Position numbers and translations under genes: made by a program
Shown here: positions 1 through 3,424 of the stretch, piece by piece
Layout of the letters: each line of letters starts with the position of its first letter
Numbering within the stretch: the stretch's first letter is position 1
Notes under the pieces: model-generated
Told to the model about the DNA's origin: nothing
Databases searched by the model: none
What the model saw: only the letters and a program-made list of their open reading frames with translations
NCBI GenBank assembly: GCA_902782895.1
Contig: CACZPA010000125.1
Location: 1-5,459 of the forward strand
Length of the DNA stretch: 5,459 bases
DNA from: an uncultured Eubacteriales bacterium
GTDB lineage: Bacteria; Bacillota; Clostridia; Lachnospirales; Bianqueaceae
Reading direction: 5' to 3'

Positions 1-147
1 GATCTTCGCAAATCTGTCCTCTTTGCTTCCGCCTGCGCGGCCGTCAGCGTCACGCAAAGAGGCGCTACCGCCGCCTTGCAGTCCGAGGCCCAGGTTGAAG
101 AGCTGATCAATCGTTTCTGTGAGATCAACGGGCCAGTATTCTTCTGA
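1..147 (+). CDS. PfkB-family carbohydrate kinase, C-terminal fragment (5' end outside window)
   Basis: Frame 1 is open from the first base and stops at TGA 145-147, giving 48 residues that run off the left edge. The text DLRKSVLFASACAAVSVTQ followed by RGATAALQSEAQVEELINRF matches the usual last helices of PfkB/ribokinase-type sugar kinases: an F-A-x-A-x-A-A-x-x-V-T-x-x-G-A segment, then a short 'E-x-V-E-x-L/I' tail helix. Known for the family: ATP-dependent phosphorylation of a sugar such as fructose or ribose in the cytoplasm. The catalytic G-A-G-D motif would lie upstream of the window and is not visible, so the substrate cannot be named and activity cannot be judged. No strong intrinsic terminator follows; only a short CCTT/AAGG hairpin before TTTT near 191-207 is seen. 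A sugar kinase fits the carbohydrate theme of the glycoside hydrolase at the other end, though the two are not in one transcription unit. Confidence 0.75.
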   Translation, partial: DLRKSVLFASACAAVSVTQRGATAALQSEAQVEELINRFCEINGPVFF

Positions 148-352
148 GTTTTTCACATATCCTGTGACAGATCTCCGCAAACCGTACCCTTTGACAAGGT
201 TTTACCCGGGCGGAACTGTCCCTGCACCTCCGCAGCTCTGTCTGTGGCACGTTCCTCTCCATATGCTCTTCTCTCGTCCAGGACGGAGCCTTAAACTGTA
301 ATTCAATCTTCTGGAGCATGCTTTGTTCAAATAATCTCTGATCAAGTCCCAT
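125..352 (-). CDS. Small ORF of doubtful reality, unknown function
   Basis: This is a 75-codon reading frame starting MGLDQRLFEQSML and ending in a very Arg-rich tail (EKLRRILAR). A purine-rich GAGAGGAGAG lies about 9 bases before the ATG, which is a credible ribosome binding site, and the first 25 or so residues look protein-like. Against it: the second half is Arg-rich as expected of chance translation, the other two minus-strand frames look about equally plausible there, the 3' end overlaps the sugar kinase end antisense by 23 bp, and a terminator separates it from the MATE gene. I see no convincing promoter and recognise no family. It may be a short unrecognised peptide gene, the decayed start of a lost gene, or chance. 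The rest of 148-423 shows nothing else beyond a weak TCACA-TATCC-TGTGA hairpin at about 152-166. Confidence 0.22.
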   Translation of the reverse strand: MGLDQRLFEQSMLQKIELQFKAPSWTREEHMERNVPQTELRRCRDSSARVKPCQRVRFAEICHRICEKLRRILAR

Positions 353-423
353 TGTGCGACACTCTCCTCTCTTTCAGCTTTCATTCTTATAACGTTTGAG
401 AGAGACAAAGTGTTTTCAGGGAC

Positions 424-484
424 AAAAAGAGTGCCTCCCGCGTCCGACAGCAAACTTGTCAGACCTGCGCGAGAGGCATTTTTT
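424..484 (-). terminator. Intrinsic terminator after the MATE gene, possibly bidirectional
   Basis: A hairpin is formed by TGCCTC (432-437) with GAGGCA (473-478), continued by CGCG (439-442) with CGCG (468-471) after one C-A mismatch, with an inner GACA/TGTC (446-449 / 457-460). On the minus strand the stem is followed by CTCTTTTTG, twelve bases beyond the MATE stop codon, so it ends that transcript. The plus strand also carries a T run (479-484), so it could stop plus-strand read-through from the left as well. Confidence 0.85.
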
Positions 485-495
485 AATATATTCGA

Positions 496-1899
496 TTATT
501 CTTCTATCCCCACTTCGTCCGCTTCCCGCGTAAGATTGCGCAGCCAGACGAAGGTTTTATAATGCCGGTAAACAAGCGGCATTTTGACGATTTCATCTGA
601 GTTGACGATGCAGTAGACAGCCATCGGCGGCCATTTGAGCACGAAGGCGGCCAGAATCCCGAGCGGGATCGTAAAGAACCACATGACCCGGACATTCGTC
701 ATCATGTCAAAGTGCGTGTCGCCGCCGGCCGTAAAGATACCGTCGAGCACGACCGTCGCGACCGCCTGTGCCATCATGTTGAATCCGCAGAAAATCATCA
801 TCGTCTGCAGATACGATTTAGCGGTGTCCGAGATCGGGAAGAAGCCCGGCAGGAAGAAGGACAGGCCGATCATCAGACAGCCGGATATCACGCCCGTCGC
901 GATCGACACATGCACCAGCCGCCGGCTGTAATCCTTCGCTTTGTCGAGGTCCCCCGCGCCAAGCAGATTCCCGACCAGAATCCCCGCGCCGGCGCTTTCA
1001 CCGCGCGCGAAGCAGACCAGCATGCTCCGCAGATTCGTCGTGACGGAATTTGCCGCGACCGCGTCGCTGCCCATATGCCCCATGATCACAGAGTAGGAGG
1101 TGTACGCCACGCCCCAGACGGAGCTTGCCGCCATCAGCGGCAGAGTGTATCTCCGGAAGTCCCCTTCCAGCACCTTATTCCGCTTCAAAAGCCACTCCCA
1201 GCGCACCTTGACGCGGTCTTTTTTCGCCGTCTCGATCATGCACCAGACGAGTTCCACCAGCCGGGAGAAAACTGTCGCGATCGCCGCGCCGACGATGCCG
1301 AGCTTAGGCGCGCCGAAAAGTCCGAAGATCAGAATCGCGTTGCCGATCAGGTTGATGACGACCGCAGAAGAAGCGATCAGCGAGCTGGTCTTGGGGCGGC
1401 CCGTATTCTTGAGCACCGACAGGTAAATCTGCGAGACCGCTACGAGAAAATAGGACAACGCGACATAACGCAGATAGACAGCACCGTCCTCGAGCAGCGA
1501 TTCCTCCGACGTAAAGATCCGCATCAGCCCGCGGGGAAAGATCAATCCCGCCAGCATGAATACAAGGCCGATCAACAGGTTCAGCCGAAGGCCGATCGGG
1601 ATGATCCGCTCGATCGTTTTCGCGTCCTTCTTGCCCCAGTACTGCGCGATCAGAATGCCGATCCCGTTCGCCACGCTGTTGACAACGATATTCAGGATGA
1701 ACTGAATCTGTCCCGCGAGCGAGGTCGCGGACATCGCGTCCTGGCTTACGAACGTCAGCATGATCGAATCCGTCGCGTTGACCAGCGACAGCATAAAGAC
1801 CTGAATCGCGACCGGCATCACGATCGCGGTCAGTTTTTTGCGGAATTCCGTGTTATCGTAAGGGCTCTTAGTTCTGCGGACTGACTGTATTTCTGCCAT
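496..1899 (-). CDS. MATE family multidrug/cation antiporter
   Basis: A 467-residue polytopic membrane protein of the usual MATE length (about 450-480), with two homologous halves of roughly six membrane segments each. Visible landmarks are the first-half AQYWGKKDAK loop (85-94), the GIVGAAIATVFSR segment (201-213) that closes the first half, the second-half counterpart GNLLGAGDLDKAK (310-322), and DGIFTAGGDTHF (386-397). The N-terminus is short and cytoplasmic (about residues 1-22), and the C-terminus is acidic (ADEVGIEE). Known for the family: export of drugs, metabolites or other organic cations across the cytoplasmic membrane, driven by H+ or Na+ gradients; the substrate cannot be told from sequence. 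Start choice: ATG at 1897-1899 has AGAAGAGGT five bases upstream. The gene is monocistronic, with its own promoter at 1950-1978 and terminator at 424-484. A long plus-strand frame across it is a codon-bias shadow. Confidence 0.95.
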   Translation of the reverse strand: MAEIQSVRRTKSPYDNTEFRKKLTAIVMPVAIQVFMLSLVNATDSIMLTFVSQDAMSATSLAGQIQFILNIVVNSVANGIGILIAQYWGKKDAKTIERIIPIGLRLNLLIGLVFMLAGLIFPRGLMRIFTSEESLLEDGAVYLRYVALSYFLVAVSQIYLSVLKNTGRPKTSSLIASSAVVINLIGNAILIFGLFGAPKLGIVGAAIATVFSRLVELVWCMIETAKKDRVKVRWEWLLKRNKVLEGDFRRYTLPLMAASSVWGVAYTSYSVIMGHMGSDAVAANSVTTNLRSMLVCFARGESAGAGILVGNLLGAGDLDKAKDYSRRLVHVSIATGVISGCLMIGLSFFLPGFFPISDTAKSYLQTMMIFCGFNMMAQAVATVVLDGIFTAGGDTHFDMMTNVRVMWFFTIPLGILAAFVLKWPPMAVYCIVNSDEIVKMPLVYRHYKTFVWLRNLTREADEVGIEE

Positions 1900-1949
1900 A
1901 ATTACCTCTTCTGTCTTCCTCTGTTCTTAACAATTGCGGCTTCCGAATC

Positions 1950-1978
1950 AGTATACTACAGAAAATACCACCGTGCAA
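1950..1978 (-). promoter_or_regulatory. Sigma-70/sigma-A type promoter of the MATE gene
   Basis: On the minus strand TTGCAC (-35, 1973-1978) and TATACT (-10, 1950-1955) are separated by exactly 17 bp, five of six consensus matches at each hexamer counted against TTGACA and TATAAT. Transcription would start near 1943, giving a leader of about 44 bases before the ATG. The 11-bp tandem array begins only 12 bp upstream of the -35 box if its degenerate first unit at 1991 is counted, or about 31 bp if counted from the clear units at 2010. No operator palindrome is seen inside the promoter. Confidence 0.75.
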
Positions 1979-1990
1979 GTGATAGACGCT

Positions 1991-2135
1991 CGCTTTGCCA
2001 TCTAAGCACCCCATAACCATCCCATTACCAGCCCATTACAACCCCATTACCACCCTACCATCCCATTGCCACCCTACCACCCCATTGCCACCTCATTACC
2101 ACCTCATTGCCACCCCATTGCCACCTCATTGCGTG
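1991..2135. repeat. Degenerate tandem array 1: 11-bp units (CCCATTGCCAC) with 8-bp variants
   Basis: Clear 11-bp units start at 2010, 2021, 2032, 2043, 2062, 2081, 2092, 2103, 2114 and 2125, with consensus C-Y-C-A-T-T-R-C-C-A-C on the plus strand (GTGGYAATGRG on the minus). Two units are replaced by 8-bp variants, CCTACCAT (2054-2061) and CCTACCAC (2073-2080), so that an 11+8 pair repeats as a 19-bp block at 2043 and 2062. Counting a poorer 11-mer at 1991-2001 and an 8-mer at 2002-2009, the whole stretch parses without remainder as eleven 11-mers plus three 8-mers. The last unit runs directly into dyad element B. The unit length is not a multiple of three, and the in-frame translation is low-complexity His/Pro text, so this is not coding. 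It is purine-rich on the minus strand. Confidence 0.85.
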
Positions 2136-2183
2136 TCAGCAACTATTCGCTTTTATACAAAAGCCAAATCGATTCTGACCACA
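2132..2183 (-). repeat. Dyad element B (upstream of the nuclease-like gene)
   Basis: CGTGTCAG (2132-2139) and CTGACCACA (2175-2183, one inserted C relative to the other copies) are inverted arms separated by exactly 35 bp. Read on the minus strand it has the same polarity as the other two copies: a TCAGAA end facing the gene and a TGCTGACAC end facing array 1. Its centre holds a perfect 6-bp hairpin, GCTTTT-ATAC-AAAAGC (2149-2164). Its arm and inner sequence (TTCG then a T run, 2146-2154) resemble element A. It lies 88 bp before the start codon of the nuclease-like gene. It is the most diverged of the three copies. The role is unknown. Confidence 0.7.
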
Positions 2184-2271
2184 TTAATTCAAAACATTTT
2201 TTCAAAAAACCAGCCAAATTCAAATAACGTTCGATAATAAAGATAGAATCAAATTGCAAGGGGTGGTATAG

Positions 2272-3018
2272 ATGGATGCTTATTATGAAACTGATTCTTT
2301 ACGATATATTGACCCTTCGAAGCTGGTTATCCCGGACCCGAACCTCGATGTAGCGTCTCTGTCAATTGAGCAGATGGTAACACTCCATGCTCAACTGTTG
2401 AATGAATTGCCTTCGTTTCCACGAGGGACACTTGCTGTGCGCCGTCGTGGGGAGCGCGTTTATTACAGCGTCCAATTCACGGAAAACCACCAGAGACGAG
2501 ATAAGTATCTTTCCTTGAAAACAAATGCAAATCTCATTGATTTGCTCCGTATAAAGAGAATGATCCGAACAGTCTTACGAAGAATCCGCAAAGAATCACA
2601 ACATATTAAAGGATATCGGAGTCGGCTTTCAGCCAAGATGAAGATAATAAACCGTCCATATGCGAATAATTATGTATTCTACACCAACAAAATATATGTC
2701 TGTTCTACAGCTGAAGCCGCTATTGTTGAAATGCTGCATAAGCATCATGTGCATTTCGAATATGCATCGCCGACAATAGTCGGCGGGCGGACTGTTTATC
2801 CGGATTTCAGGTACCTGGTAGATGGCAGGTTTATATATCACGAACATCTTGGCATGCTCGACGTGCCTGACTATGCGGAAAACTGGCGCATTAAAAAAGA
2901 ACGCTATCGATATGCGGGTATCGTTGAAGGACAAAATCTGCTGATCAGTACCTCACATGACAAGCATATCGACCTTGTCGAAATTGAACAAATGCTGCAT
3001 GCCCATGGTGTTTTCTGA
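2272..3018 (+). CDS. Uncharacterised protein with a PD-(D/E)XK nuclease-like C-terminal domain
   Basis: 248 residues, soluble, with no signal peptide or membrane segment. ATG 2272 follows AAGGGGTGG (2258-2266) at normal spacing. The N-terminal part (about 1-50) is acidic to neutral. Residues about 50-125 are strongly basic (RRRGERVYYSVQF, then helical RIKRMIRTVLRRIRKESQ), which suits nucleic-acid contact. From about 144 the pattern follows nuclease-fold proteins: helix STAEAAIVEML with E148, strand HFEYASP, YPDF with D178, then IYHEHLGMLDVPDY with E191, then a helix with K208/K209 and strand GQNLLIST. In this fold the D of PDF and the following E bind metal. A canonical ExK lysine is absent (E191-H-L), so a displaced lysine or an inactive core is possible. 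No partner gene lies in the same direction. The gene is more A+T-rich than its neighbours and bracketed by dyad elements B and A. Fold assignment is by motif reading only; the biological role is unknown. Confidence 0.7.
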   Translation: MDAYYETDSLRYIDPSKLVIPDPNLDVASLSIEQMVTLHAQLLNELPSFPRGTLAVRRRGERVYYSVQFTENHQRRDKYLSLKTNANLIDLLRIKRMIRTVLRRIRKESQHIKGYRSRLSAKMKIINRPYANNYVFYTNKIYVCSTAEAAIVEMLHKHHVHFEYASPTIVGGRTVYPDFRYLVDGRFIYHEHLGMLDVPDYAENWRIKKERYRYAGIVEGQNLLISTSHDKHIDLVEIEQMLHAHGVF

Positions 3019-3048
3019 CGATATTATTCCTTCAGGAAACAAACCTCT

Positions 3049-3073
3049 GTTCTTATTATGTCTTTAATAGAAC
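3049..3073 (+). terminator. Weak hairpin downstream of the nuclease-like gene, possible terminator
   Basis: GTTCTTATTA (3049-3058) pairs with TAATAGAAC (3065-3073) with one bulged T, 30 bp after the stop codon. The stem is A+T-rich, and the nearest T run (GTTTTT) begins about a dozen bases later, so it is a poor match to an intrinsic terminator. It may instead protect the 3' end or be incidental. Confidence 0.25.
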
Positions 3074-3147
3074 GGATTTGAATTGTTTTTGAAGCTTCGC
3101 CGATTGATTCCTGCAAAAAGCAATTCAGATTCTTTTTTTGACAGCAG

Positions 3148-3198
3148 TGTGTCAGAAAAGGTTCGTTTTTATTATATATACAGACAAGTGCTGACACA
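3148..3198 (+). repeat. Dyad element A (downstream of the nuclease-like gene)
   Basis: TGTGTCAG (3148-3155) and CTGACACA (3191-3198) are perfect 8-bp inverted arms around a 35-bp, A+T-rich spacer (GTTCG, a T run and TATATATACA). The left arm extends as TGTGTCAGAA facing the gene. The right arm extends as AGTGCTGACACATT (3187-3200) facing array 2; that 14-mer recurs inverted and identical in element C. Without gaps, its spacer shares about half its positions with that of element B, concentrated in the TTCG-TTTTAT part. Confidence 0.75.
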
Positions 3199-3203
3199 TT
3201 CAA

Positions 3204-3283
3204 GGCAAAGCACGGCTGAGTACAGCAGAACAAGGCAGAATAGGTCAGGGTAAATCAGAATAAAGCAGGGTAAGGCAGAGTTT
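3204..3283. repeat. Degenerate tandem array 2: eight 10-bp units (RGCAGRRTAA)
   Basis: Ten-bp units start at 3204, 3214, 3224, 3234, 3244, 3254, 3264 and 3274. The cleanest are AGCAGGGTAA, ATCAGAATAA, GTCAGGGTAA and GGCAGAATAG. GGG and GAA versions alternate from 3234 to 3273, hinting at an older 20-bp unit. The array is enclosed by dyad elements A and C in inverted orientation, with GGCAAA (3204-3209) and TTTGCC (3282-3287) as additional inverted edges. GGCAAAGC at its start also occurs, reverse-complemented, at the far edge of array 1 (1993-2000). It is non-coding; the minus-strand frame across it is Cys-rich and unconvincing. Confidence 0.75.
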
Positions 3284-3290
3284 TGCCAAA

Positions 3291-3341
3291 TGTGTCAGCA
3301 CTGCCAAAAAAATCTTATCAGAGCTGATGCGTTCTGACACA
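3291..3341 (-). repeat. Dyad element C (far side of array 2)
   Basis: TGTGTCAG (3291-3298) and CTGACACA (3334-3341) are perfect inverted arms with a 35-bp spacer, exactly the size of element A; the match extends to ATGTGTCAG/CTGACACAT (3290-3298 / 3334-3342). It is in reverse orientation to A: AATGTGTCAGCACT (3289-3302) is the exact reverse complement of A's array-facing end, and TTCTGACACA (3332-3341) that of A's gene-facing end. An internal ATCAG-AG-CTGAT hairpin (3317-3328) lies off centre. The spacer is otherwise only loosely similar to those of A and B. Confidence 0.75.
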
Positions 3342-3372
3342 TCGGAAGTAAAACATCCAGAGAATTGTCTGC

Positions 3373-3405
3373 AAAAAAACACCGCCGCACCGATAAAGGC
3401 GCGGC
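3373..3405 (-). terminator. Intrinsic terminator of the glycoside hydrolase gene
   Basis: On the minus strand GCCGCGCC (3405-3398) pairs with GGTGCGGC (3391-3384), an 8-bp G+C-rich stem with one G-T pair and a TTTATC loop, followed by GGTG and seven T (3379-3373). It begins about 20 bases after the hydrolase stop codon. It separates that transcript from the repeat region to its left. Confidence 0.9.
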
Positions 3406-3424
3406 AGTCTCAAGTTCTGATCAA

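Noticed and set aside
712..1884. 390-codon plus-strand frame opposite the MATE gene
   Set aside because: Extreme Arg/Asp/Gln/His composition is the antisense shadow of a G+C-rich membrane-protein gene; the minus frame has clear MATE motifs, ribosome binding site, promoter and terminator.
1991..2135. CRISPR array
   Set aside because: Units are 8-11 bp, contiguous and without unique spacers; there are no cas genes in the window.
1995..2237. 80-codon plus-strand ORF rich in His/Pro/Thr
   Set aside because: It is the translation of the 11-bp tandem array, with no ribosome binding site; the period is not a multiple of three.
3138..3180. Plus-strand promoter from TTGACA (3138-3143) with the TATATA run
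   Set aside because: The A+T run lies more than 20 bp after TTGACA, outside the 16-19 bp spacing, and no gene follows on that strand.
3024..3233. 69-codon minus-strand ORF across dyad element A
   Set aside because: Cys-rich, irregular composition, no ribosome binding site identified, and it runs through the dyad element and half of array 2.
2132..3341. Classical insertion sequence with the dyads as terminal inverted repeats
   Set aside because: No transposase motif is recognised, the elements are internally repeated three times, and no flanking target-site duplication is evident.
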